A DNA stretch of 64,000 nucleotides from Alteromonadaceae bacterium Bs31. Its GTDB lineage: Bacteria > Pseudomonadota > Gammaproteobacteria > Pseudomonadales > Cellvibrionaceae. The notes beneath the pieces were generated by a model. The model was not told the origin of the DNA, made no database searches, and worked only from the letters and a program-made list of their open reading frames with translations. This document shows, one piece after another, positions 56,255 through 64,000 of this stretch (position 1 is its first letter; each line of letters begins with the position of its first letter). The DNA is taken from NCBI GenBank assembly GCA_900177435.1, contig FXAI01000001.1, forward strand, positions 539,663 through 603,662. The letters run 5' to 3'. The translations under genes were made by a program, and so were the position numbers.

Positions 56255-57627
56255 TCACTCCCTATCAACGAGGAAAAATCGTCTCCAATTAACTGCTCAA
56301 TGGCATTCTCGTAGATTTCGTTTGCAACAGGACTAACTGTACAAAACTTCAAATATGCCAACAGTGTCGCACGGTGCTTATGACCCATAGTCGCCTGAAG
56401 ATAATCAAGGGCATCACCTTCTTTTAAACTATTATTTAATAGTATCTTGAGCCTTGAAACTGCGTATGTTGCTCTAAGATTGTGAAATTTATGATCAAAT
56501 TGTTGGCTTGTTTTACGAGCGGAGTTTCTAATTTCTCCCCAGCGGGCATCCAACGTTTTACCCGTATAAAAAGTGCCTCTTTGCGCTATAAATAGCGGTG
56601 GATTAGCAGCTTCATTTGGGTTGTTTTTTTCAAACTTCTCTCGCCTTTTTATATACCGATTTGAATTAGTATATCTGTGAAGAGCAAGCATTAATGCGCT
56701 GGGGAGCTCGATTGTCCGTCCCCCGGAACCTTTAGTATCGACCCCTAATTCAGGAGCAATATAAACCCCCTCAGTGTCGACGAGATATTTTTTAGTAAGC
56801 TGAGCTTCTGATGGCTTGAATACAAGTCGAGCACGGAAGGTTACAAGCTCTTGTCTCCTCATCCCTGTATACCTAGCTAAGGCAACAATCAATTTGAATT
56901 CTATAGATATAGGCACCTGAAGCTCGAAACCAGAACTTTTTTGAATGGCTGTCCCATCGACCCGATAAATTCTGTCGACTAAATTCCACTCCTCTTCACT
57001 CAAAGGGATTAAACGGCGAGACACATTTCCGAAGGTTGTACTTTTTGGAAGATCAAGCCTCAAGTCTGAAGTATCTACATAGATATGGCTGTTGCGCATA
57101 CTTTCGTGACCGCCTTCCCGCTTTACCTTAACCACTTCGTATTTGAAAGGGGCATTTTCAAACTTGTATCCTTTAGCCAAATAAAACTTATAGAAATTGA
57201 CTACAACACCAATGTAGTTTTTCGCTGTGGACCTTGCGATTTTTCCTGACAGACATGCATCTTTAAGGTGTTTTCTAAATTGATAAGTCGGGCGGTTTCT
57301 CAGAGCAATAGGCATTACGTCCCAGCTCATTCCTTTGCCACGTAAAAAGCTGTAATAGTGTAATAGGGCTTGGGCTTGAGTGTTGACTTGTTTACGTTGC
57401 CGGTTAGCTTTTAAATGAATCAACCAGTTGTTAACTTCCCAAACAGGGATTCCACTCTCACAGTATAAAAGTGGGATATTTTGATATACGTTTCCCGTTC
57501 CAGACCAATTTAGATTGACCTCTCCCGTATCGTTATCAATATCAAACCGTGGTGATTGATCAATTTTTAAGCTTGGCAAATCCCAAAGAATGTAATCCAC
57601 TGTCAGCCTCGTCAACTTTTTACACAT
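56251..57627 (-). CDS. ginA: Tyrosine recombinase GinA (first of three)
   Basis: This 458-residue integrase has the complete catalytic set: Arg 257 in YTGMRRQEL, His 382 and Arg 385 in FHNLRATYA, His 416 in MGHKHRAT and Tyr 425 in TLLAYLKF. The N-terminal 170 residues form the core-binding SAM-like domain. The ATG lies 20 bases after the stop of the truncated host TopB frame, so the gin operon sits directly behind the host topB promoter. Together with GinB, GinC and GinD it should catalyse integration at topB. Confidence 0.85.
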   Translation of the reverse strand: MCKKLTRLTVDYILWDLPSLKIDQSPRFDIDNDTGEVNLNWSGTGNVYQNIPLLYCESGIPVWEVNNWLIHLKANRQRKQVNTQAQALLHYYSFLRGKGMSWDVMPIALRNRPTYQFRKHLKDACLSGKIARSTAKNYIGVVVNFYKFYLAKGYKFENAPFKYEVVKVKREGGHESMRNSHIYVDTSDLRLDLPKSTTFGNVSRRLIPLSEEEWNLVDRIYRVDGTAIQKSSGFELQVPISIEFKLIVALARYTGMRRQELVTFRARLVFKPSEAQLTKKYLVDTEGVYIAPELGVDTKGSGGRTIELPSALMLALHRYTNSNRYIKRREKFEKNNPNEAANPPLFIAQRGTFYTGKTLDARWGEIRNSARKTSQQFDHKFHNLRATYAVSRLKILLNNSLKEGDALDYLQATMGHKHRATLLAYLKFCTVSPVANEIYENAIEQLIGDDFSSLIGSD

Positions 57628-57681
57628 ATTTTCACATTTTCATGCTTTTATACATGTAATATGTGCGTTTCATGGAAAAAG

Positions 57682-57697
57682 TGTAACAGTGCGCGAT
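57682..57697. repeat. Right attachment site: end repeat TGTAACAGTG plus spacer CGCGAT
   Basis: Read on the minus strand, this is host ACCCCG-ATCGCG-CACTGTTACA. The spacer ATCGCG is the original host sequence, since it restores GAT CGC GAA when joined to 23715. Confidence 0.75.
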
Positions 57698-58010
57698 CGG
57701 GGTCGCCTGCATGTATGAGGGTATCGGCCGCCTTTACCCACTTACGCAGTACACCCAGCTGTTTTTGGGTGCTGGCTTTCGGCTGTAATTGCCATTGCCG
57801 GGGGATAATTGGCAAGTGCTCCATACGCCAAGGCTTAAAAGCACTGTCGTAGGTCTCTGGCTCGGCCTGCTCCAGTAAATGACCGATGCACCAGCTCACC
57901 ACATCCCCATTGCCTGCCCGGATAAAGCCTTCCCCCCGCTGGTGGGGTTTAGGTAGCGCCTCGGCAATAGCGCGACCAAGGCTGGGTTTTTCGGCGATAT
58001 AAAGTTTCAT
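57692..58010 (-). pseudogene. topB: DNA topoisomerase III, host gene, 5' part
   Basis: This is the first 106 codons of the host top[21 protein letters not shown] at the start (TOPRIM Glu), [15 protein letters not shown], and LIHAGDPDR at the break. Past the junction the frame runs 14 codons into the island ([14 protein letters not shown]) and stops at 57648. The 120-residue product lacks the catalytic Tyr and cannot act. Its promoter now drives the island operon. The rest of the gene is at 22061-23715. Confidence 0.93.
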
Positions 58011-58423
58011 AGCGGAAGCTTACTAGTTGTCGGTGATTATGCTGATGCCAACCCGTGTACTGTTTCTATATACAGTATAGCGCTAAGCTGCAGGCCTGCC
58101 AAGCAGCCCGGTAAACGCTTCGATGGGCCATTTCCCAAGGGGTTTGACTGGTTTAAGCGGAGTGAACGTGAGTAGAGCGGCCAAAGCGCGTGGCTCCGAG
58201 CTCACATATGCGATCACTGTGTAGTGAACTGGAGGCAGGGCTTGAGGGCTCCAGAGATTTGGGGGGCCTATTCCACATTTTTTACCTCGTAAAAAAATGC
58301 TGCATACTGCTATAGTCTAGCGCTTGCAACATGCGCTAAAAAATGGGCAGTGCCCTTAATGTTAGCGAGAGTATCTTTAGCTAATCGCTACCACGCTACA
58401 TACCCTTCAGTGAGTACTACAGT
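58011..58423. other. Intergenic region between divergent topB and amidotransferase genes
   Basis: It should hold the topB promoter (minus) and that of the next gene (plus). A near-perfect AT-rich inverted repeat, ATTTTTTAC-CTC-GTAAAAAAAT, lies at about 58277-58298, and GGGCAGTGCCC near 58345. Neither has a clear T-run for a terminator. Confidence 0.5.
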
Positions 58424-59248
58424 ATGTGTGAATTACTTGGAATGAGCGCCAACGTTCCTACAGATATTTGCTTTAGTTTCGCTGGCCTTAGCAGCAGAGG
58501 CGGTGAGACAGGCCCGCATGTGGATGGTTGGGGCATCGTATTTTATGAGCAAAGTGGTGTTAGAGAGTTTAAAGATTATATGCCCAGCTGCCGCTCGGCG
58601 CTTTCAAAGTTTTTAAGCGAGTACCCAATCAAAAGCCACATCGTGATAAGCCATATTCGGCAAGCGAATGTGGGCGCGGTAGGGCTTGAAAATACCCATC
58701 CTTTTCAGCGTGAGTTGTGGGGGCAAGCTTGGGTATACGCGCACAATGGCCAAGTGCCCAGTGCCACAGAATTGGAGAGTACGCGATTTTTACCCATTGG
58801 CAGTACAGATAGCGAACGCATATTCTGTTGGCTGATGGATTCCCTGGCTGCTCGTTTTGACGCGCCGCCTGAACCGCAGGTGTGGGCGGAGTATTTGAGT
58901 ACTTTATGTGAGTCCATAAATACCCAGGGCGTTTTTAATCTATTGATCTCTAACGGTAAGGCACTTTTTTGTTTTTGCTCCACCAAGCTTTGTTGGGTCA
59001 CCCGACGCGCGCCCTTTGGGCTTGCACATTTGTCAGATAAAGACCTCAGTATTGATTTCGCGAAAGTGACAACAGATCACGATGTAGTAACGATGATCGC
59101 TACGCAGCCCCTCACCGATAATGAAACCTGGAACAGCTTGGCGCCCGGTGAGTGTCGTCTATTTGTCGAGGGCGAGAGTGTATGGGGGAAATGCACAAAA
59201 GCGGTTTTACACGCAAGTACAGGCTCGCAGTATGCTGAGAAGAGCTAG
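58424..59248 (+). CDS. Class II glutamine amidotransferase (YafJ-like)
   Basis: This 274-residue protein belongs to the class II (Ntn) glutamine amidotransferases. After removal of Met, Cys 2 in MCELLGMSAN is the nucleophile. Further markers: DGWGIVFYE near 34-42, SHIRQANVG near 75-83, ENTHPF near 88, and the glutamine-site AHNGQV near 105. It has no synthase domain, so it resembles E. coli YafJ and relatives, whose acceptor is not established. It is transcribed away from topB. Length is normal for the family. Confidence 0.88.
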   Translation: MCELLGMSANVPTDICFSFAGLSSRGGETGPHVDGWGIVFYEQSGVREFKDYMPSCRSALSKFLSEYPIKSHIVISHIRQANVGAVGLENTHPFQRELWGQAWVYAHNGQVPSATELESTRFLPIGSTDSERIFCWLMDSLAARFDAPPEPQVWAEYLSTLCESINTQGVFNLLISNGKALFCFCSTKLCWVTRRAPFGLAHLSDKDLSIDFAKVTTDHDVVTMIATQPLTDNETWNSLAPGECRLFVEGESVWGKCTKAVLHASTGSQYAEKS

Positions 59249-59310
59249 ATTTCAGGCGGTAGACGGATAAAATACCCTCGCCTTACTATTTCGCTTAATG
59301 GAGAAGCCCT

Positions 59311-60117
59311 TTGCACCAAAAATTACAATTACTCATCGAAAATTCTGTAACGCAAAACTTCATAGTGGCTTTGATTGTTATAAACGCTGTGCTCTTAGGT
59401 ATGGAGACCTCCAGCGCGATTATGTCGGTGGCTGGCACCTATATTTTATTGCTTGATAAAGCAATATTGGCCGTGTTTGTTGTGGAGATAGTGTGCCGTA
59501 TGACTATCTACCGGGCAGGCTTCTGGAAGGACCCGTGGAGCTTATTTGACTTTGCGGTTGTATCCATTGCTCTTATTCCCGCCAGCGGTCCATTTTCTGT
59601 GTTGCGTGCCTTGCGCGTACTGCGCGTGTTGCGTCTGCTGACTATTGTGCCGTCTATGCGCCGTGTAGTGGGTGCACTGCTTAATGCTGTGCCGGGCTTA
59701 CTTTCAATCGCTGTTGTGCTACTGATTATTTACTATGTCTTTGCTGTTATCGCGACCAATTTGTTCGCTGAGCAATACCCGCAATGGTTTGGTGACCTTG
59801 GGCTCTCCTTGTATACCCTGTTTCAAATTATGACGCTAGAAAGCTGGTCGATGGGAATAGCCCGGCCGGTTATGGAAACCTTTCCCTACGCCTGGGCCTT
59901 TTTTATACCGTTTATCCTGGTCGCCACCTTTACCATGCTAAATTTATTTATTGCGATTATCGTGAATGCCATGCAAACCTTTAGTGAGCAAGAGCACAAA
60001 GAGACTATGGAGGTGGTAAGCGAGGCGGTGCACGAAGTGGACCATAGCCTGCATGATGAACTGAAACTGCTGCGGCAAGAGATGCGTGAATTAAGGCAGT
60101 CTCTTACACAGAAATAA
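59311..60117 (+). CDS. NaChBac-type voltage-gated sodium channel
   Basis: This 268-residue protein has six membrane segments. S4 carries Arg at every third position (SVLRALRVLRVLRLL, Arg 99, 102, 105, 108). The pore loop has TLESWSM at 175-181, the sodium-selective filter of the bacterial channels that assemble as tetramers. S6 (LNLFIAIIVNAMQTF) is followed by a helical coiled-coil tail from 225 to the end. The start is TTG 59311 with GGAGA 8 bases upstream; an ATG at 59298 is out of frame. Such channels are common in marine and alkaliphilic bacteria and serve motility or pH balance. Confidence 0.92.
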   Translation: MHQKLQLLIENSVTQNFIVALIVINAVLLGMETSSAIMSVAGTYILLLDKAILAVFVVEIVCRMTIYRAGFWKDPWSLFDFAVVSIALIPASGPFSVLRALRVLRVLRLLTIVPSMRRVVGALLNAVPGLLSIAVVLLIIYYVFAVIATNLFAEQYPQWFGDLGLSLYTLFQIMTLESWSMGIARPVMETFPYAWAFFIPFILVATFTMLNLFIAIIVNAMQTFSEQEHKETMEVVSEAVHEVDHSLHDELKLLRQEMRELRQSLTQK

Positions 60118-60654
60118 CAGCCCCTCAGCTTTACTTTAAACATGAAATTAGGGGTTTATTCTCGCTGCCAGTGGGCTTGTTATTATTCTTGCACGCAAGG
60201 TATGGCATCAGAGGCACAGTGTTAAACCTGGCTGGGCCTCTATGAGCTGAGAGTGAAGGGCAGGTTCGAATGGGAAAACTGCTCTCATCGAGTAGTTCGT
60301 ATCCAGGAGGGCTCTTAGAAAGGCAATGAACGCTCAGTTATAGTCTGCACCACTGTTGCCATTGCTTTTCAAATTTCCCTCGTTACGTGTACTGGCTGCC
60401 TATCTGCCAACCTGGCGCGGCTGTAGGCCGAACGTTGCCTTTCTATTAGCCGAATGGATTGCTGCTTTTCCATCTGGCCAGTATCCCAAGCCTCTAATAT
60501 ATGCACAGTTTGCTACTGAAATTCGGCATATATCAATCAAAACCAGTCATATTAGCTCATAATGTGTTATATTGAGTCCTTCCTGAGCTTATCGCCTGGC
60601 GGATTGAGGGAGTCGAACGCGATAGGCCGAAGAGCAGAGTGAGAAAAAACATAA
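60118..60654. other. Intergenic region before the sugar-use cluster
   Basis: These 537 bases have no supported gene; a 68-codon frame at 60356-60562 lacks features. The end (60480-60650) is AT-rich and probably carries the promoter of the kinase gene. No regulator gene is adjacent. Confidence 0.5.
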
Positions 60655-62082
60655 ATGTTGAGTTCAGTACAAAAAACCGCTTGTTGCGCTGTTTTTGATA
60701 TTGGTAAAACCAATATCAAGCTCAGTTTAATCTCGCGCGCTTCCGGTGATCTGCTTACAAGTATCAATGCGGAGAACCGCATTAAAGGCGGGGGTGAATA
60801 CCCCTGTGTAGATACTGAGTATATTTGGCAGTGGCTGAAAAGCCGGTTAATGCATTGGTCGAAAGAGTATGAGATCGATGGTATTGGCATAACCACCCAT
60901 GGCGCAACACTGGCATGTGTTAAGGCTGATGAGCTGGTTTTACCTATCGTTGACTATGAGTTCAAAGGCATTGATTCGCTTGGTTATGCCTACAAGATTC
61001 TTCGCCCCAAGTATGAAGAAACACTGAGCCCAGAGCTCCCACTGGGGCTAAATCTAGGCGCTCAGCTCTATTGGCTGCAGAGTAAGTATCCCGCGCAGAT
61101 AGCCCGAACGCAATATTTTCTCCTATACCCTCAATATTGGGCTTACAGGTTAAGCGGGCGCGCGGTGACAGAGGTGACGTCTCTGGGTTGTCATACGGAT
61201 CTTTGGAACCCGAACAAAAGTGAATATTCCTCTCTGGTGCTGTCTCAGGGGTGGAAGACAAAATTTCCTGCCCTACATAAGACCGGCGCCAGTCTTGGTT
61301 CAATTCGCCCGCAACTGGCTAAAGAGTTGGGTCTACCCAGTCATTGCAAAATCTATAACGGTATTCATGATAGCAACGCTTCGCTAGCACCTCATTTACT
61401 ACAGCAACGCTCACCCTTTGCTGTTGTGTCTTCTGGTACCTGGACCATTATCGCTGGTATTGGCAGTCCAACGGGTTGTTTGATCGAAGCGCAAGATATG
61501 TTGGCAAATGTGAATGCCTTTGGTGAGCCTGTGCCCAGCATTCGCTTCATGGGTGGACGTGAATGGCAATGCCTGGCAGGAGCGCAGGATGCTCAAGAAA
61601 GCGATTTTCAGCAGATCCTCCAGAAAAATATATTTGCATTGCCTGCTTTTTCTGAACAGGGCGGCCCCTATCGGCAGCACAAAGGGGAAATTGTTGGCGC
61701 CGAATTTGACGCGCTTGGTGAGGGAGAAAAGACAGCCCTGGCTACCTTGTATCTGGCTTTAATGACAGACCATTGTCTGGGTTTATTGCAACAACAATCT
61801 ACCGTTATTGTTGAAGGCGCATTTGCTGGCAACCATTATTTATTAAAGTTATTGGCGCAATTAAGGCCCAATCAGCAAATTTTATTCTCCAAAGATGCCA
61901 CGGGAACAAGCGATGGCACTGCGCGCTTGTGCAATCAGGACAGTGCAACTAACTGGCCCTATGAGCTTCATCATGTGAACGCATCCCAGGCTCTGAATAG
62001 TCTAATTCAGTCATACAAGCAAAAATGGCATTCGCTGCTTTTAAGGAAGCTGTTAAATGAAAGAAATAAAACCAGAATCTAG
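60655..62082 (+). CDS. FGGY-family carbohydrate kinase
   Basis: This 475-residue sugar kinase has phosphate-1 loop AVFDIGKTNIKLSLI at about 13-27, GIGITTHGATLA near 76, the conserved GIHDSNASLAPH near 240 (catalytic Asp), SSGTWTIIAG near 260 and the late Gly-rich segment. The FGGY signature itself is weak, as in L-fuculokinase/L-rhamnulokinase-like members. It overlaps the aldolase gene by 26 bases, so kinase product and aldolase substrate should match: a ketose 1-phosphate such as fuculose, rhamnulose or a pentulose phosphate. Which sugar cannot be decided here. Confidence 0.85.
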   Translation: MLSSVQKTACCAVFDIGKTNIKLSLISRASGDLLTSINAENRIKGGGEYPCVDTEYIWQWLKSRLMHWSKEYEIDGIGITTHGATLACVKADELVLPIVDYEFKGIDSLGYAYKILRPKYEETLSPELPLGLNLGAQLYWLQSKYPAQIARTQYFLLYPQYWAYRLSGRAVTEVTSLGCHTDLWNPNKSEYSSLVLSQGWKTKFPALHKTGASLGSIRPQLAKELGLPSHCKIYNGIHDSNASLAPHLLQQRSPFAVVSSGTWTIIAGIGSPTGCLIEAQDMLANVNAFGEPVPSIRFMGGREWQCLAGAQDAQESDFQQILQKNIFALPAFSEQGGPYRQHKGEIVGAEFDALGEGEKTALATLYLALMTDHCLGLLQQQSTVIVEGAFAGNHYLLKLLAQLRPNQQILFSKDATGTSDGTARLCNQDSATNWPYELHHVNASQALNSLIQSYKQKWHSLLLRKLLNERNKTRI

Positions 62083-63373
62083 AGATCAGAAATTTAAATA
62101 CCTCCACCCCGCAGATCAGATTGTGATGATTATGGAGCGTATTTATCGCTATGAAATGACCACCACTTCTGGTGGAAATCTTTCCGTGCGCGATGAAGAC
62201 GGGGGTATATGGATTACTCCTGCAGGCGTCGACAAGGGGAGCCTCACTCGAAAGGATATCGTCTATATTCGCAAAGATGGTGAGCACGAAGGTGAACATA
62301 GGCCCTCTTCGGAATACCCTTTTCATCTGGCGATTTACGAAGCTCGGCCGGATATCGATGCAGTCTTGCATGCACATCCGCCGGCGCTAGTATCATTTTC
62401 CGCTGCTGGAAAAACACCGGATTTGCACATGTTGCCCAACACAAGGCACATTTGTGAGGCGGTGGATTTTGTTCCTTACGGTCTTCCGGGCAGCACTGAT
62501 CTCGGGAGTAAAATCGCCTCGTCTTTCGGCGCTGGGTTTAATACAGTTTTGCTGGAGAATCACGGAGTTGTAACGGCTTCCCAAAATTTATTTGAGGCTT
62601 TTAAACAGTTTGAGACTTTGGATTATTCCGCTCGTATTCAAGTAAAGGCACAAGTACTGGGTGGTTACAAGTGTATCAGCGCAGAACAAATGACTATTTA
62701 CGATCAGAAATGTAACGACCTCCCAGAGTTTATTTCAGAAGCGCCAGTCAGCAAAGAGAAAGCCATTCGTCGCGAAATGGTGCATATGATGAGGCGTAGT
62801 TACGACCAAGGCCTAATTACCAGCACCGACGGTACCTTTGCTGTTCGTTTAGATAAAGATTCTTTTTTAATATCCCCCTACGGCTATGACAGAAAATATC
62901 TTTGTGAAGCGGATATCGTATTAGTAAAAAATGGCCATCGTCAGGCGGGAAAATATCCCAGCCGTTCCAGTCGCCTGGTGCTTGAATTGTTTCAGGCCCA
63001 TGACGAAGTAAATGCTTTTATTCTTGCCCACGCGCCAAATGTGATGGCCTTTAACGTATCGGGTAAAGAATTGAATTCACGCATTATACCTGAAGCGTAT
63101 ATATTGCTTCGCGACATTACTATTTTACCCATCGAAAGCCTAACCCAGGATCATCTACGCATTGTTAATCAGCTCTCCGCGAGCCAGCCGCTGGCAATGA
63201 TTCAGAATAACGGCATTTTGGTAACTGGCGAGAACTTGTTGCAGGCCTTCGACCGACTTGAGGTGGCTGAGTTTACCGCAAAAGCCATTCTTGGTGCTCA
63301 CCAGTTAGGGTGCGTGAAAGTTATGAACGATGAGGTGATCGAGGAGCTGGTTACAGCGTTTAAATTACCATAG
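62057..63373 (+). CDS. Tandem class II aldolase/adducin-domain protein
   Basis: This 438-residue protein is made of two class II aldolase domains. The first (about 10-215) is complete: Glu 86 in PSSEYPFH, zinc ligands His 105 and His 107 in LHAHPPAL, and His 169 in ENHGVV. The second (about 225-438) is a decayed copy: SRSSRLVLELF in place of the Glu motif, ILAHAPNV with only one His, and IQNNGIL instead of ENHG. Usual single-domain aldolases have about 210-230 residues. The first half should cleave the sugar phosphate made by the kinase; the second may stabilise an oligomer. It overlaps the kinase gene and precedes GH42 by 78 bases. Confidence 0.85.
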   Translation: MKEIKPESRDQKFKYLHPADQIVMIMERIYRYEMTTTSGGNLSVRDEDGGIWITPAGVDKGSLTRKDIVYIRKDGEHEGEHRPSSEYPFHLAIYEARPDIDAVLHAHPPALVSFSAAGKTPDLHMLPNTRHICEAVDFVPYGLPGSTDLGSKIASSFGAGFNTVLLENHGVVTASQNLFEAFKQFETLDYSARIQVKAQVLGGYKCISAEQMTIYDQKCNDLPEFISEAPVSKEKAIRREMVHMMRRSYDQGLITSTDGTFAVRLDKDSFLISPYGYDRKYLCEADIVLVKNGHRQAGKYPSRSSRLVLELFQAHDEVNAFILAHAPNVMAFNVSGKELNSRIIPEAYILLRDITILPIESLTQDHLRIVNQLSASQPLAMIQNNGILVTGENLLQAFDRLEVAEFTAKAILGAHQLGCVKVMNDEVIEELVTAFKLP

Positions 63374-63451
63374 TTGTTAATATATTTTATTTTGTAACCC
63401 ATCTGTTCCGTAAAAAATAAATAGTTAGATATAATTAGGAAGGACTGTGAT

Positions 63452-64000
63452 ATGAGCTTAGATCGACGTCAACTTTTAAAACTGGGCGTAGCGGCAGGTA
63501 CACTTCCCCTGCCGGGGCTCTACGCTCAAGCATCTACTACGTTACCCTACCAATCAAAAAAGCTTTATCACGGGGTGTGTCTTTACCCGGAGTTGTGGCC
63601 GGAGGAGGATATAGATCGCGATATTGTTGAAATGAAGAAGCTGGGCATCAATGTTGTGCGCATGGGAGAGTTTATCTGGTCGACGGTAGAGCCAAAAGAG
63701 GGAAAAATTTCCTATGCCCTACTGGAACGGGTTATGGATAAATTGTATGCCGCCGGTATAGATGTGGTGCTATGCACCCCAACAGCAACCCCTCCCGTTT
63801 GGTTGACTCATAATCACCCGGAGCGACTTCATAAAAACGCAGAAGGTGAAATACTCATACACGGTGCACGCCAACATGCCAGTTATGAGCATCCGGCGGT
63901 TAGAAAGGCCTGTTTTCGTGTCATCAAGGTTTTGGCAAAAACCTTGGGTAAACACCCTTCGTTGATTGGCTGGCAGATTGATAATGAGATGAAGGCTCAT
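63452..64000 (+). CDS. GH42 beta-galactosidase-like enzyme, 5' part, with twin-arginine signal
   Basis: The gene begins at ATG 63452 (TTAGGAAGGACTG upstream) and runs off the right edge; 183 codons are seen. The N-terminus SLDRRQLLKLGVAAG is a twin-arginine export signal. The mature part follows glycoside hydrolase family 42: HGVCLYPELWPEEDI, GINVVRMGEFIWSTVEP, CTPTATPPVWLTHNHPE, and GWQIDNEM with the acid/base Glu 179. Most GH42 enzymes act on beta-galactosides (some on alpha-L-arabinosides). Export suggests action on oligosaccharides in the periplasm, feeding the kinase-aldolase pair. The C-terminal nucleophile Glu is outside the window. Confidence 0.9.
   Translation, partial: MSLDRRQLLKLGVAAGTLPLPGLYAQASTTLPYQSKKLYHGVCLYPELWPEEDIDRDIVEMKKLGINVVRMGEFIWSTVEPKEGKISYALLERVMDKLYAAGIDVVLCTPTATPPVWLTHNHPERLHKNAEGEILIHGARQHASYEHPAVRKACFRVIKVLAKTLGKHPSLIGWQIDNEMKAH

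Larger units (their letters stand above)
23716..57697 (-). mobile_element. GInt-type genomic island of about 34 kb inserted in topB
   Basis: The boundaries come from restoring topB and from the 10-bp inverted ends CACTGTTACA (23722-23731) and TGTAACAGTG (57682-57691), each next to a 6-bp spacer. The right end starts with three large tyrosine recombinase genes and a small coiled-coil gene in one operon, the layout of GInt islands (ginABCD, cargo, short AT-rich end) and related to Tn554 tnpABC. The left end is AT-rich. The cargo is a second topB, a DISARM operon, a helicase cluster, a toxin-immunity pair and small regulators. The open frame on both sides of the split gene suggests recent insertion. 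Which bases of the spacer belong to the element is a model and not proven. Confidence 0.88.

Noticed and set aside
23716-57697. Prophage or conjugative element as explanation of the island
   Set aside because: No structural phage genes, relaxase or type IV secretion genes are seen; the recombinase trio fits a GInt/Tn554-like element.

Overview
The window looks like chromosome from a marine or polysaccharide-degrading gammaproteobacterium of the Cellvibrionaceae type (Saccharophagus / Teredinibacter relatives). The basis is the order truD - pcm - (DUF368) - nlpD - rpoS - xthA - fdxA - mutS, together with a GH42 galactosidase cluster at the right edge. The assignment is by gene order and protein resemblance only; no database search was possible.

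Layout. (1) 1-8.6 kb is the conserved stress/repair block. Its rpoS carries an in-frame UAA at codon 39. (2) 8.6-21 kb is a variable stretch. It contains a 7.3 kb segment (CadC-type regulator, amidohydrolase, S41-type lipoprotein) bracketed by two direct copies of the mutS 5' end plus upstream DNA; a membrane-protein gene followed by an integron attC-like site; a frameshifted rhomboid gene; and a MITE with TA target duplication. The host genes mtfA, a Cys-pair acidic protein and an unusually short Rho paralogue follow. (3) 22.06-58.01 kb is a topB gene (DNA topoisomerase III) split by a mobile island of about 34 kb. (4) 58.4-64 kb holds a class II glutamine amidotransferase, a NaChBac-type sodium channel, and a sugar kinase - tandem aldolase - GH42 cluster that runs off the window.

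The island is the main result. Joining base 57692 to base 23715 restores an uninterrupted 657-codon topB, so both ends can be placed to the base. The ends are 10-bp inverted repeats (CACTGTTACA) next to 6-bp spacers. The spacers differ (ATCGCG at one end, ATAGAG at the other, minus-strand reading), yet both read as the Asp-Arg codons of the TOPRIM motif DPDREG. Next to the right end lies an operon of three tyrosine recombinases plus a small coiled-coil protein, the hallmark of GInt islands (ginABCD) and of Tn554-type tnpABC modules. A complete second topB is translationally coupled as the fifth gene. The element therefore breaks the host topoisomerase III gene at its most conserved codons and brings its own copy, placed in the same orientation behind the host topB promoter.

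The cargo is mostly defence. A DISARM operon of overlapping genes runs from 49.4 to 30.5 kb: C5 methylase, DrmD, DrmMI, a DUF4209/HEPN protein, DrmA, a NERD-helicase, DrmB and DrmC. There is also an XRE-controlled helicase / winged-helix / zinc-ribbon cluster with three TGTC-GACA operators, an AHH-nuclease/Imm11-like toxin-immunity pair, and two small regulators. No rRNA, tRNA or CRISPR array was seen.
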